Shown here piece by piece: positions 23,201 through 36,012 of a stretch of DNA of 64,000 nt. The notes beneath the pieces are model-generated. The model had not been told where the DNA came from. It made no database searches and saw nothing but the letters and a program-made list of their open reading frames with translations. Both the position numbers and the translations under genes were made by a program. Source of the DNA: Diphasiastrum complanatum (taxonomy: Eukaryota > Streptophyta > Lycopodiopsida > Lycopodiales > Lycopodiaceae); NCBI GenBank assembly GCA_029204225.1, contig CM055100.1:34462645-34526644 (forward strand), given 5' to 3'. The stretch's first letter is position 1. Every line of letters begins with the position of its first letter.

Positions 23201-23396
23201 GGCACATTGAAGTGATATGTTAGCATTTTGTGAGGGAGCAAGTCATTGCAAAGGAGGTGGAGCTTCAACATGTGCCATCAAGGGAATGTGTAGCTGATAT
23301 CTTCACCCAAAGCATTGGTAAAGGACTTGTTCATGAAGCATAGGACATCACTTGGAGTGTAATCGAAGTCCATGTTAAAACTAGTTGAAGAGGGAG

Positions 23397-23697
23397 TGTG
23401 AGAAATTCAACTAGTTTAGTCATATTTGTTACATTTTTATATTTGGCAATTGAGGCCAATTTTCATATTAGACTTAGAGGTTGACTTTTCAAAGTTATAT
23501 TAGTCTAAAAGTATTTGAATAAACACTTTTTGAAAGTGTGGGAAATGTAGAAGTCGAGTTTGAGTAGATTCAAATTTGAATGTAGGGTACATTGAATCTA
23601 GTCCTAAAATAGTAGTTTATTTTATATTGAAAGAAAACCAAGTGGCAATTTAGGTTTTGGACCTGCTATAAAAGGATGTAACTCGTGGGAAGAGAGG

Positions 23698-23782
<85 letters not shown>

Positions 23783-24101
23783 CATGCTTATACATGGTTC
23801 TCTTGGGTTCTACTGTCCATCGATGCACTATACTTGTGATATCTTGCAATTCTATGTGTAGAATGATCATTAATTGCTATTTTCATATTCACATGTGAAA
23901 TACAGTAGGGTACTGTAATTGTAGGGGCAACAACAATACTTTATGTTTTAGTTCATGTTTGATCAAGATCTATTAGAGTTTGCATCTCAATCTTAGTGTA
24001 AATGCTGATTTTTTTACATTGGCAAGATTGGTGAGTTGTTTGTTTTTGTAACCAAAGATCAATTGTAGATTTGGATCTTAATGGATTTCAAATCCTTCAC
24101 A
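23397..24101 (+). repeat. 3' LTR of RT-less Copia, with (CT)n tract
   Basis: Starts TGTGAGAAATTCAACTAG right after the purine tract 'gaagagggag' and ends 'ccttcaca', about 705 bp. A TATA box 'gctataaaagg' at about 23671 is followed about 30 bases later by an (CT)n run at 23699-23778. The run would therefore lie at the very start of the element's transcript. The same arrangement occurs in the copy at 30340-31076. Confidence 0.85.
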
Positions 24102-24908
24102 TCTATGTCTCTATATGCACACATATGTGTGGGCATATAAGACACCTAGTAATGTATGCGGTAAAAAGGCCTATATCTTTCATGTGAAATGGCATTGACT
24201 TTGAAATTACCTTTCACAAAAACTTTTTGTGCTAAAGAGTGTGTCAACATATCTTAAAAGTTATATCAACTTATGGTCCATGTATCCCATGGATCATGTG
24301 GTAGCACGTGTTATATCTTTTGTACTAGTGAGAATCATTGATTTCCAATAGTGTGAAACATATGGAGATTTGAAAATAATTAAAATAAAAAGATTTGGGA
24401 CTTTCAAGTTTCAACCATTCAAGGCACATGAATTAGTGACTCCCAAAAGCACTTGCGTCAAGTCTAAAAGAGTGGCTCTCCTTAAATAATGCATTTGCTG
24501 CACAGGTCCCACACCATCCAAGGGAGAAATTTTTTTTTCTCCCTTAGCCCCATTAATCACCATTGGATGGAGTGGGGCCAGCACTCCACTAAGTTAAAAC
24601 CTAAAAGAGCCTGGGCAGCCAATGGGAGATATATATTCCATCCATCACATTTAGCTCCAATCACCTTTGGATAAAGTGGGGCCAACAATGCACTAGTTAA
24701 GCATTCTCGACTGTCTCTTATTTATTGTTCCAACGTTTTTCTATTTTTCATGCTCTCTCACCCATCTCTGCTCTGACAACACCCATCTTGCAATTGGGTT
24801 ATCTGCTGCAGATGATTTGAGACAAAAGCTACGAAAGGATTGGTAGGACTTAGATCAATGTGAAGGGGATTTTAGAGGAGGCAAAGCTGTTGAGGGTTAG
24901 ATATATAG
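24102..24908. other. Intergenic with possible MITE
   Basis: Within it, 24486-24700 carries imperfect inverted ends: left 'atgcatttgctgcacaggtc', right in reverse complement 'gtgcattgttggccccac', each followed by a 'atccaa' block. Internal half-copies of the same motif occur at 24555-24590. This is MITE-like, but no target duplication is certain. The remainder has no recognised feature. Confidence 0.45.
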
Positions 24909-25601
24909 ATGGCCATCACAGCGGTTAAGCTGCGAGTGGCAAGGAAGCTGAATAGCATGAACCTGTTGTCGCTATTGAGACCACGCAGGAGGCACAGAAA
25001 ATTGGCATCCAAACCCAATACCTTTGCAGCATCCAGCTTTGATGGGCTTTCTAAAACCAGTGATGAATCAAGTGATCGTGAGGAGGTTCTCACTCCGATC
25101 AACGATTCTTCGGTGCACTCCTCGATACCAGATGAGTTGATCCCTGTGCCGCTTCACGCACATCAGTCTACTTGTCCTGGAGTATCATCAAAAGCTCTTA
25201 TCAAACCTGGGCTGCAAGGCTCAAATATCAAGGATTTGTCTCAGGAAGGCATGGAACAGAGAATGTTCGCATTTCGCTTGATTATTTCATTCAACACTAT
25301 CATGCTTATCCTGATCAGCGAATTGTCCCGCGGTTGGAAACGCCTTTCGGAGATCGGTTTGGGCACTACCTTGTCAATCAAGAACGCTCTGGCAGACATC
25401 TTCTTAGTGATTCTTGACCTTGCATTTGGTTTGTTTGTCATTATGTTATACAGTAGAGAGCTATCAATGAAGCCGCTCGTCTTGGCACTTGATGAGTTAA
25501 AGCTTTTGTCTACATATTTTGTTGCCCCGAGGCCATTAAGGTCTTACTCAAATGATCTATGTGAAATACTTGGCTTCTTTAAGAACTCAAGTGACTTCTG
25601 A
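24909..25601 (+). CDS. Hypothetical protein with two hydrophobic segments
   Basis: An uninterrupted frame of 230 codons from ATG to TGA. The N-terminal third is basic and serine-rich ('KLNSMNLLSLLRPRRRHRKL'). The second half has two hydrophobic stretches, 'FRLIISFNTIMLILISEL' and 'ADIFLVILDLAFGLFVIMLY', which could be membrane helices. I do not recognise it. It is not one of the retroelement families here. A second frame (25172-25417) competes over the same DNA, so the reading is not certain; codon-use or transcript data would decide. Confidence 0.4.
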   Translation: MAITAVKLRVARKLNSMNLLSLLRPRRRHRKLASKPNTFAASSFDGLSKTSDESSDREEVLTPINDSSVHSSIPDELIPVPLHAHQSTCPGVSSKALIKPGLQGSNIKDLSQEGMEQRMFAFRLIISFNTIMLILISELSRGWKRLSEIGLGTTLSIKNALADIFLVILDLAFGLFVIMLYSRELSMKPLVLALDELKLLSTYFVAPRPLRSYSNDLCEILGFFKNSSDF

Positions 25602-26640
25602 AGATGACCAAGAAGGAAATATAAATTATTTCTCAAAGCTGCTACTGTGAAAGTTTACCTCTTCTGTCTAAGGCTTGAGATTCCCACTAGCAGTTTGTGT
25701 AGATCAAACAGGACATAGAAAAGCTATAGACAGATATAGACGGTTCTGGCTTTCAGCTCAAACACTTGATCAAACACAGAACCTGCGTCCAGATGGCGCT
25801 ACATGCAAGCTTTCAGAGATTGGAAGACATGAACTGAGGATGGTGAATATCCACTCAATTCAGCATAAGACAGGATAAGATGCAGATCTAGTACGACACT
25901 AGAGGCTTTCTAACTAGCTCAGACGGAAGAAATATGATGCTTCTTAAAAATCCACCTGCGGATATAGATCTATTTACAAGCATGGATGATCTACTGAAAC
26001 TAGATCCAGAGAACTCGCAGAATTTTTCACCAGAAAACCCTTGTTGTCCATTAAAACCATGTTCAATTAACTTCTACACCAGAATATGGGCTTTTGCATC
26101 ATATCAAAAAACTAATTCTCATCTCAGTTTTTAAATGTGAGGAAAACTTTTATAGTGCAGTAAGAGATTATAGATTTATGAAGTACATTGCGTGTAAACA
26201 ATAGTACACACCCAATAGCATAGCCCAAAATCTTAATGGGCACTTGATTGCATTTCAACACTCTTTGAATTTATGCTAATACCTTAAGATCCCTGAAAGA
26301 GCATGCACAACCATTTGCAAGAATGTGGAGTAGGCAATAGGCAACAAACCTCCTCTCATTCTCAGCAAAACAGAAGGAAACCTGGCACGAGCACATGGGG
26401 ATGCTAGGATGATTGATCATTTTATCCCCCAACACAACCTACACTTATTAGAGCGCCTTTCCATGCTCACATCCTCACCCGAGCAGATTGAAGTTGCACA
26501 ACAGCATGGGTTGCTCAACGGGTGAGAGGGTTTGTGATTTTTCTTGAAATCAGCTCTTGGAGAGAACAGGTTCAGGTGGAAAGCTGATGCAAGGTGATGC
26601 ATCGCGGGGGTGAGTGGGTGGACATGGAAAGGGCCTCTTA
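25602..26640. other. Intergenic, no recognised gene
   Basis: Short frames occur (for example 25934-26134, beginning 'MMLLKNPPADIDLF'), but nothing ties them to a family or to splice sites. Confidence 0.35.
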
Positions 26641-26689
26641 GGGGCTTCAAAATCAAATTTTTGAAATGATTTTTGTCATTGTTACACCT

Positions 26690-26880
26690 AGTTTATTTTT
26701 GTTTACATCTTGGAGTGAGCATGTCTTGAGAGGGCCTACCTCCAAAACCATCATTCATCTTCTGATTTGCATTGATTTGAAGGGGGGACCCGAACCACGA
26801 TAGAATGATCAATAATTTGTGGAGTCACTAGTTCATTTAATTGTCATAGCCTTAGTTCCTATAACCTAATGTCACTTTTG
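26690..26880 (-). mobile_element. Possible tRNA-derived SINE
   Basis: The minus strand carries a B-box-like 'GGTTCGGGTCC' (26786-26796) preceded by 'ttctatcgt'. The same 'ttctatcgt' lead occurs in front of the B box at 27.2 kb, so the two may be one SINE family. No clear A box or target duplication is visible. Confidence 0.4.
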
Positions 26881-27069
26881 CTACATATTTTATTGGCATA
26901 AATATGAACAAGAAAACTTCCAAAGTGACATTCATGAAAGAAACTTTTCTTGATGCTACCCCGTTGTGGTAAATCGGCCTAGCACAAGTCAATTTTTTAA
27001 CTTTTGTTTTTGTTTTTATACAAATTGCTAGCTACATTAAAACTAAAAATTTGACAAACCTTTCCTTTG

Positions 27070-27265
27070 GAAGGTTTTTGGAAAAAAAAAAACAAATTTG
27101 TCCATTAAAAGCAAACCAAAAAAATTAATATTTGAAAGTGATATTATATGGAGGAAGTTCACTCTCTTGTGGCCCTGCTTCCCACATGTATCGTGGTTCC
27201 CAAGGGGAACTTGAACCCGGACGATAGAAACTTTTGATGCCAAGCTAACCAAGCCAAACACACTA
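27070..27265 (-). mobile_element. Probable tRNA-derived SINE
   Basis: On the minus strand an A-box-like 'TGGCTTGGTTAGCTTGG' (about 27240-27258) is followed after roughly 25 bases by a good B box 'GGTTCAAGTTCC' (about 27206-27217). The unit runs to a T-rich tail near 27085. This is the plan of a polymerase-III SINE. Confidence 0.5.
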
Positions 27266-27299
27266 GATCTCCCTTTTGCCCACGTGAGACCCTGGTGCG

Positions 27300-27845
27300 C
27301 TCACCTCATTAGGTGAGAGGGCCAAACCCCCCCCCCCTCTTTGCGAACTCTTTAAGAGCTAGGTCACATGTTTCAAGTGATAGTGTTAAGAACCAAAACC
27401 ACAAGCAAAGAATTATCAATGGAAGTACGATTATTGCCTCTTGCAAAAGCACTATAGGGGGTATTGAAACCATTGGTGACTTGATAGATACATGAGCATA
27501 CACTACTTCATGATTGACAATACGTGCTTTGAAGACTATGTTGGTTTCACATGAAGTCTTATGATCATCAACTTATGCGTCAAGTACAACATTGTAATAT
27601 CAATTGATAAATCAAGTGATGATGGAATATATGGCAACATGGAAAGGCTTGTTTGAGAAGGTGGAAATTGAAAAATACTTGGAGGATGAGTCTTGGGGGT
27701 GGGATGCTCCTTATCCATTGAGAAGTTTGACAATCTTCAAATTTTAATTTTCTCTGCGAAGATTTCAAAGTTTGTGTCCACACTATGAAGTAGTTTGGAC
27801 ATGATTTTGTCTCTTCCTTCTAGAAAGACTTTCCAGTTCTCTTAG
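27300..27845. other. Intergenic, no recognised gene
   Basis: Includes a C-run at 27328-27337 and nothing else that I can assign. Confidence 0.35.
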
Positions 27846-27849
27846 AATA

Positions 27850-28389
27850 TGAACAGCTTTATTTCAATTAACAGTATCTGTTTGAGAGTCATAGACCACT
27901 GGCTTGATTGTCCAAGTTATTGGATCAACTTTAACTATACGCTCACGATTCTCAAATGTAATTTTTTCGGTCCCCCAGTTATGAATAGCTTGCACAACTA
28001 CGTAACCATGGACGTCCCAATAAAATACAATAAACATTTGGTGCTTTCGGTAAGTCCATTACTACAAAAGTAATGACAAACTGAACTCCAGCAATCTTGA
28101 TAGGTATGTCTTCCACTATGCCTTTAGGATGAACTGTAGTCTGAAAAACTAGCTTGATAGCAAAAGTTGCAGGTTTCGTCTTTGTAAGGCCCCATTTAGC
28201 ACATAGCTTTGTTGAAATCAGATTAACTCCTGAACCTCCATCTATCACGACCGCCTCTTTACCAAACTGTTTGTGTTGTATTTGTAGGTATCTTACTATG
28301 AATCTATCCAAAATTACTTTTAGATCAAATCTCATTTCTATACCACGGTTGGTTCTCTTCCGAAAACTACGCAACCAACAGATTTTCAA
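27850..28389 (-). pseudogene. Ty3/Gypsy protease domain
   Basis: The minus-strand frame has 'AVVIDGGSGVNLISTKLCAK', 'VHPKGIVEDIPIKIAGVQF' and 'YCILLGRPWLR', the aspartic protease pattern of the Tat/Athila-like Gypsy branch (active-site DGG where D(S/T)G is usual). It continues in another frame with 'WGTEKITFENRE'. It is a different Gypsy lineage from the chromovirus at 44-61 kb. Confidence 0.75.
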
Positions 28390-28399
28390 ATAGAATTTT

Positions 28400-30140
28400 A
28401 TTCCACTACTTCACCCCTCCTTTTGAAGAAATTATAAAATTCAATAAAAGTTAACTGGAAAGATAATATATGAAAATACTCAAATCCAAGAAAAGTCAGT
28501 AATAAGTGTATTCCACAAAAGTATTCACTCTATTACGCACATGACTTTCCCTTCAAATATTTTTAACCCGAGTGACAGAAACTACCTTCCATCGAAATCT
28601 ATTTATGCAAAAAGAAATATTCTAGATTTAAGAAATTGAAACACTTTAACCTTAGAATTTATCTGAATTCCAAGTCCATTTCCGAAAGTAGTAATTTACA
28701 TGACATAACAGTCTTTTAGAAGAATAACTTCATGCTGGAAAGAATTCATATAAACCAGTCTGATGATGTCTTATATTCGAAAAATTACTAAGAAGTAAAG
28801 GATTAATTAAGAAAGCGAGGAAGATTTGAGGGTCTCTGATTTTGTAAATAACGAGATACCACATTGGGATCTCGATTAAACCTCAAAATTTCCCAAAATA
28901 CACCACAATTGATCAAGCGGATTTATTTTTTCCATATCACAACTAGGTACTAAAACACATCATTGATCATTAGATCTTTACAGTCCTAGAATTCCCTTTC
29001 CAAAATCACTGATGTCCCATACCATCAGCTTTCCCTTCCAAAAAGTCCTTAACTGTCTTATCTGATATTTTAGAGATCCACTGATCTTCTAGCTGTCCTA
29101 TAATCACTATAGGATATTATCTCTTGTTTCCAAATACTGGAGAATCCATTTATTTGGATGGCTGGCATGCCTATTAGATGGATACCACAAATCCACACCT
29201 GATTCTGTAATTTAGACAGAAGAATTAACATGGTTCAACACTACATTCGGATCCTTACAGGTTAATGATAAGCTTCAAATCCCCCTGGATCCAAGAGCAT
29301 CAACTCTAGGGACAAGTTTCAATCAACTAACAGATCCAATGTAATCTATATATCAGATTCTACTTCTAAACATTACAATTGACATCCAAAATTGTGGATA
29401 ACTCAATGGTACAAAGATATATGCTATGAATTCAAGTAAATGAATTCTATCCAGGAAATTAATATCCGGTATTAAGCAATTATTTACTAGGATTGCTAAA
29501 ATCCTAACTGCAAAATACATTTTTCGATCACACTTACTACCCCTGATGTCCACTCTTCTTCCCTCCTTGGAATTTTCAATTCTCTGAAAATCTTTCAGCT
29601 AAGGTATCAAGAAGACGTAATGACATTAGTAAAAAATGCATTATTGTAGGAAAAAAGTTTGAAACAGTTTCATATCTATCCTATACCTGGGTGGAAATAT
29701 CGATATACAACTACCATAGGATTTTAACCAGAAATGAAATCAGTTTTACTTTTTGATCAGTTCCTGTTATTACGATTTTTCCAATAAAATTGGACCGTTC
29801 GCCCTTTTCACTTATTGGCTTATGAATTACTTCGTTAAAATTATCTGTAATTAATGGGAAATGAGATTGGGATTCGGGTACTTTTCCTACACTATATTCA
29901 CCCCAAATACTAAAAAAATTTCTCCATTAATTATTTAACAAGTATTCCAAAAGCTTTTGGTTTGTTCAATTTTAATGACCTAAATCATTAAAACCACAAT
30001 AACCAACTGATCGTTGTTCCACCGATTTGAAAAGAAGAAAAATAAAAAAAAACACAATTTAACTCCATTTACTGGGAGTACCAATACCCCAGAGTTAGTT
30101 GGTTTAAATAGCATTGTACCAAGGAATCGGATTCCTAGAC
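28400..30140. other. AT-rich stretch, no recognised gene
   Basis: About 1.7 kb with only short frames. It might be the non-coding part or LTR of the adjacent Gypsy element, but I found no paired LTR or primer-binding site. Confidence 0.35.
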
Positions 30141-30142
30141 CG

Positions 30143-31290
<1,148 letters not shown>

Positions 31291-31295
31291 TAAAA

Positions 31296-32550
31296 CTACT
31301 GTGTTACTATACTGTGGGTCCTATCAGTGGATAAGGACTAGTTGGCCTTGCCACGAGGTGAGTCGACAGGACACGTGTGTCCCGTCAATGACAACTTGGG
31401 TCATGCATGGGTTGCCATAGTGAAGAACTATATGTACATTGTATTTTGGTTTTGGGTGTTGAGATGTCGTGTGCAAAAGATAGTTCTAGTTCGAAAATAA
31501 ACGAATAAAAATAATTCGTGTGTTTAGAAAGAAAACTTTTTGTGCATAGCGGAATAAAGTATCTTCATCTTTCCAATGCATGACTAGGCCTATCAATTTC
31601 AAACAAGACAATAGTGATAGAAATCACGTTTGAACTTATAGTAAGTAACTTTGAAATCGCCAGTACTATAGTGATTACGTAGCCAAACAATTAAGCATAA
31701 AAAATTATTAGACAAATAATTAGTCACGAAGAACTCCAGAAACGCATACATTCTGAGACAAAGCTGAACACAATAAAGAATAGTATTGATTCAAAATGAA
31801 ACCGAAGTAAGCGGTGGCGCAATAGCAATCTCTAAGGAGTGAGCTAGAATGCTCAGGAGTGTTCAAGCTCGCAGACTTGAGAGAGAGAGAGAGAGAGCTA
31901 ACTATTCAAATGCTTCTGATAATTCTAATTTTCAATGAATCTAATTATTATAAATTGTATGAATATGAACAACTATTGATACTAAGAAATTAGGTCGTCA
32001 ATTGTGATCGCCAGTTGGCTGGTGACCCGCTGGCATCCATCTGGTCCTTGTCATTGATTGCTGATAAGTGGTGAAATTGGCCGTAAATGTTCTGTCTGCA
32101 TAAATGAACCAAAACTGTAGCTGTGCAATAATGAACTAAAACAGCCACAGGTGATACTATCGATTTTTTCGTGAAAAAGACGAAAAAAAAGAAGGTGCCC
32201 TTAAATCTCATTTAGAGTTTCCCCACACTTTGCCAGAGTCATTTCCTTAACATTTGAGGCTCTTTGGAAAAAGCAAAAAATGCGACACTGTGATTTTACA
32301 CGAGATTTCTGTCAGGCAAAAAATGCGACACTGTGGTAACACTCCATGTAATTGTATAGACTGTGTTAAGACATGGGAAAATTTGCAGAGCTGGATAAAA
32401 ACGGATGAAGATTAGAATCGATTCTTCAATTGGTAGAAGGAGAATAATCCAATATTGGAAAATACAGTTGCTATGTGAGCATGGTGTGGAGAGTACTTTT
32501 TGTCTGTGTTACTGTGTAGCATGATCTGTGTTACTGTTCAAAGCAAATTC
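31296..32550 (+). repeat. Copia 5' LTR (boundaries approximate)
   Basis: The stretch before the primer-binding site at 32556 and the gag at 33034 should hold the 5' LTR; 'tgttactatactgtggg' near 31310 is a possible start. A (GA)n run lies at 31882-31898. No second LTR is present in the window to fix the edges. Confidence 0.45.
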
Positions 32551-32555
32551 TAAGT

Positions 32556-32567
32556 TGGTATTAGAGC
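32556..32567 (+). promoter_or_regulatory. Primer-binding site
   Basis: TGGTATTAGAGC differs from the initiator methionine tRNA complement by one base and lies upstream of the gag at the expected place. Confidence 0.7.
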
Positions 32568-33033
32568 CGTACAGGGAGTGTACACAGTACATCGTCGTTG
32601 TTGAAGAGAGCTTCGAGAGAAGAGTCTTCGAAGAGTTTGGGGTTTACGACGGGTTGAAAGGAGAAAGGAAAGCACTGGTGCACATACAGAAGCTTGCTAA
32701 GCTTGAGACTGTGTGAGGATTCAGAGTTGAATCTAAAGAGCGGAGATGTGGAATTCTAAAAATTCCGTAATGAAGCTGCTTGGAGTTTCGGTTTGGTGTG
32801 CATTCAATTGAATACCAATTGAAGAACGGTTTAAAGCAGTGGATTGCCTGTTGAAGGGCGACCTCAGGGAGATGTGCAGTTGTAAGCTGAAGCTTAGTGT
32901 AAGATTGAGTGAAGCCCAAGTATGCTCTTTTCTCACAAGGCTGGGGTTTGGAGACAGAAAAGGGCTTACTTCTTAGAAGACCTTTTTTGAATCTGTGAAA
33001 TGGCACAAAGTTGTAATTTTAGACAATTTTGGG

Positions 33034-33908
33034 ATGGTGAACATGGGAGAGTCCATTTTGAGCAAAAATAACAAATTGGACGGGATTTCCAACTATGCGG
33101 TGTGGAAATTCAAAATAAAAAACATACTAATAGAGAAGGAACTGTGGGATGTTGTCACAGGTGATGAGAAAACACTGCCAAATGAAGCGGACATTAGAGT
33201 GTCCGACAGGAATGAGAGAAAAGCTTTGACCTTCATCAACTTGTCAGCGAAGGACCACATCATTACCCACATAAGTGATGCCATTACACCTAGACAGGCA
33301 TGGGATGTGCTAAAGGAGCAGTTTGAGATATCAAATCCATCAAGGATTATGTTTTTGAAGTCAAAATTGAATAGTGCCTGAATGGAGCAAGGTGAGCACA
33401 TTCAGATGTACATGACCAGAATCAAGATGGGATTTCCAACTATGCGGTGTGGAAATTCAAAATGAAAAACATACTAATAGAGAAGGAACTGTGGGATGTT
33501 GTCACAGGTGATGAGAGAACACTGCCAAATGAAGCGGACATTAAAGTGTTCGACATGAATGAGTGGAAAGCTTTGACCTTCATCAACTTGTCAGCGAAGG
33601 ACCACATCATTACCCACATAAGTGATGCCCTTACACCTAGACAGACATGGGATGTGCTAAAGGAGCAGTTTGAGACATCAAATCTATCAAGGATTATGTT
33701 TTTGAAGTCAAAATTGAATAGTGCCCGAATGGAACAAGGTGAGCACATTCAGATGTACATGACTAGAATCAAGACAATGAGGAATGAACCGCATTCTATT
33801 GGTGAGCGCATACGTGATGTTAAGCTAGTGTACAATGCATTGTGCGGCATTGCAGAACCTTGTCAGATGTTTGTGAGTGGGATAACATCAAGAGAAAGAT
33901 TGCCATAA
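33034..33908 (+). pseudogene. Copia gag with internal duplication
   Basis: ATG 33034 starts 'MVNMGESILSKNNKLDGISN', followed by 'YAVWKFKIKNILIEKELWDV' and 'PRQAWDVLKEQFE', the UBN2-type Gag of Copia. The segment is present twice in tandem (period 347), which shifts the frame; a stop also ends the first copy at 33381. The second copy runs on to 'MRNEPHSIGERIRDVKLVYN'. The protein is dead. Confidence 0.82.
33082..33775. repeat. 347-bp tandem duplication inside gag
   Basis: 'gggatttccaactatgcggt' occurs at 33082 and 33429. The two units differ at only a handful of positions. The length is not a multiple of three. Confidence 0.92.
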
Positions 33909-34099
33909 ATTCCTACAACTTTATTGAATGTGTGGGTATATTATATGAAGTTGGGTTGAACAATGGTTTTGAGAGCAATGGAGGCTCCAGTGTTCGAGAA
34001 AACCGACAAAGTTCAAAAATAAAACCGACAACTTTTGTCAAAAATCGACATGCTCGAAAACTTGCAGGTTTTCTGAGGTCATAAAATAATGTATAACTG

Positions 34100-34540
34100 G
34101 CATGTATTGAGGGTCATCCTTGAGAAAACCAAAAGAGTTCATGAAATACAGGTTTTTGGAGGAGAACCCAAAAAAGGTTTTGTGAACACTCATATTATGG
34201 AGCTCATACCTTATATAGCAAGACAAGGCTCAAGCCAAAGGGAACAAAAAAAAGCCATTAGATTAGACCAATATTTTAATCTCAATAGTACTTCTCCGTC
34301 ATCTTCTCCAATCTCTCCTTGGATTTTGCATCACCTCGCTCGCTTGCGCGCTCTCTCTCTCTCTCTCTCATATTTCATATCTCCCAATTTTCGATAAAGA
34401 GGGAAAATAAATGCAGATGCAGCTAGCCCAGCAGCTTGGATGTTCATATCAGCTCATGCATTGCACAATTAGGCAGCATTGCTACAGCTATTTCACACGG
34501 CTACGCCACAGAAGGTGGAGATTAATCGTAACTTTGCTTG
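34100..34540. other. Non-coding, with short (CT)n
   Basis: Follows the Copia gag; contains a (CT)n run at about 34349-34368. No gene recognised. Confidence 0.4.
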
Positions 34541-34544
34541 TTAT

Positions 34545-35180
34545 GTTCCTTCCTGGTATGAATGTATGAATGTTCATCCATGGAAGCTAGGCTAATAAGC
34601 TATTTCACGAATTTTTTGAGATGCGCTCTTGGTCTACTGACGCTTCGAGCATTTATGAGCTATTTGCAAGAATTTGTTTGTTTTGTTGTTGCATGTATGT
34701 ATGAGTGATCCATGAATACTAAGCTCAGAGCTGTTTCACACTTGTTTTCCGTCTTCTGTCGTTTCAAAAATTGGGGAGCCATTTTGTTTCAAAAATTTAT
34801 TCTTCGTGTTGTTGCTCTTATTCTTGTTTATTGCGGTGAGTGTTTGTTTCTTGTATGTGTGTATGATCATCTATGAAAGCTAAGTTAAGAGCTGTTTCAC
34901 AAACTTGGTGAGGCTCGTTTTCTGTCTTCTGCCATTTCAAAAATTTGTGAGCCATTTTGTTTCAATACTTTGCGAGCTATTTTCAAGAATTTGTTTCACT
35001 TGTTGTTGCTCTTGCTCTTGTTTTTTATGGTGAAGGTTTTTTTCTTGTATGTCTGTATGTATGTATGATCATCCATGAAAGCTAAACTAAGAGTGTGTTT
35101 TGGTCTTCTGTCGTTTCAAAAATTTGTTTTCTGGTTGTTGCTCTTGCTCTTGTTGATTATGGTGAGGATTTGTTTGTTAG
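34545..35180. repeat. Degenerate tandem repeat, four units
   Basis: A unit containing 'tgatcatccatgaaagctaa', 'gagctgtttcac', 'gtcttctgtcgtttcaaaaa' and 'ttgttgctcttgctcttg' recurs with starts near 34551, 34705, 34864 and 35066. Spacing is about 155-200 bases. Confidence 0.7.
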
Positions 35181-35759
35181 TCGTTTATTGCACCTTTTGA
35201 ACTGCAACAAATACATAGCCTAGCCACATTAGCCTTTCTTCCGTTGCTATGAGAATGATTAATTTAACAACGGGGAAATGCTTTCAGCTGGAGTCCTTGG
35301 ACTCCCAGGCACCTGACAGAGCAGAACAGACGTGGAAAAGGCAAGTTTCATTTTTCATTCGTTCTATTTTCAAAAGTTATAAGCTTCACAGCCTTTTTTC
35401 TTTCTTGTTCATACTCACAGCCTGTTCCTGTGCACTACATTGTTGGAATAATGACGACTCATCTCATCAATAGCGCACATTTTAATGCATAAAAAATGAA
35501 AATTTTGGTAATTAAGACTGATACTGGCTGGTGCATTTCCTTGCGGCACCTCTAGTGCTTCATTCACTAGCTCTAATTCTGCAACATTAGCATCTTTACT
35601 CAATAGCTTCTGACTCAGAAATATAGCTACCATGATGGACGAGTGAATGAGGCTAGTTCACAAGTGTTAGGTGTAAATAAGAATCCATAATCCAGCTACA
35701 GATCTTGTCATTTTCATAGCCATGGTGGTCATATGGCAACGCTCTACAGAGTGTTGAAA
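35181..35759. other. Intergenic, no recognised gene
   Basis: Short frames only, none with recognisable motifs. Confidence 0.35.
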
Positions 35760-35764
35760 TATAT

Positions 35765-35965
35765 CAGTTTGAGTCGGAGTGAGTTGTCATCCCTCTATTG
35801 AACACTCGTTGGCATCTACGCATCCTTTTTATGCCCCCTGTTTTTCCCCCGGAATTAATTATCAGAGGGTGTCTGGCACCCACCTGCCCCCTCCTGTTAA
35901 AAAATAGGAAAACGGTACCAAAAAAATTTGCAACAGACCTAACCACTGGGCCATGCCTCTCATAA
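35765..35965 (-). mobile_element. Possible SINE start (A box)
   Basis: The minus strand begins 'GAGAGGCATGGCCCAGTGGT', which contains a polymerase-III A-box match (TGGCCCAGTGG). No proper B box follows at the normal distance, so this is weak. Confidence 0.3.
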
Positions 35966-36012
35966 CTAAGATATTACTAAACAACCATGGCTAATGAGCA
36001 GTTCATAAATTA

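Larger units (their letters stand above)
21056..23390 (+). mobile_element. Copia element lacking reverse transcriptase
   Basis: In order: a gag piece ('MNVTNELLKEVGKSTSSKDA', 'ESKSTSRVLTLRRQIF'), pre-integrase ('KRMGHLNFKSLDVMAR'), integrase (about 21590-22440) and an RNase H tail ('HIEVIC', 'EVELQHVPSRECVADIFT', about 23200-23330), then the 3' LTR. Between the integrase end and the RNase H tail, where about 700-900 bases of RT should lie, no RT motif can be found in any frame. Frame breaks are frequent. This looks like a degenerate or non-autonomous Copia. Confidence 0.8.

Noticed and set aside
35765-35965. tRNA gene
   Set aside because: Only an A-box-like match; no cloverleaf or B box at the right distance.
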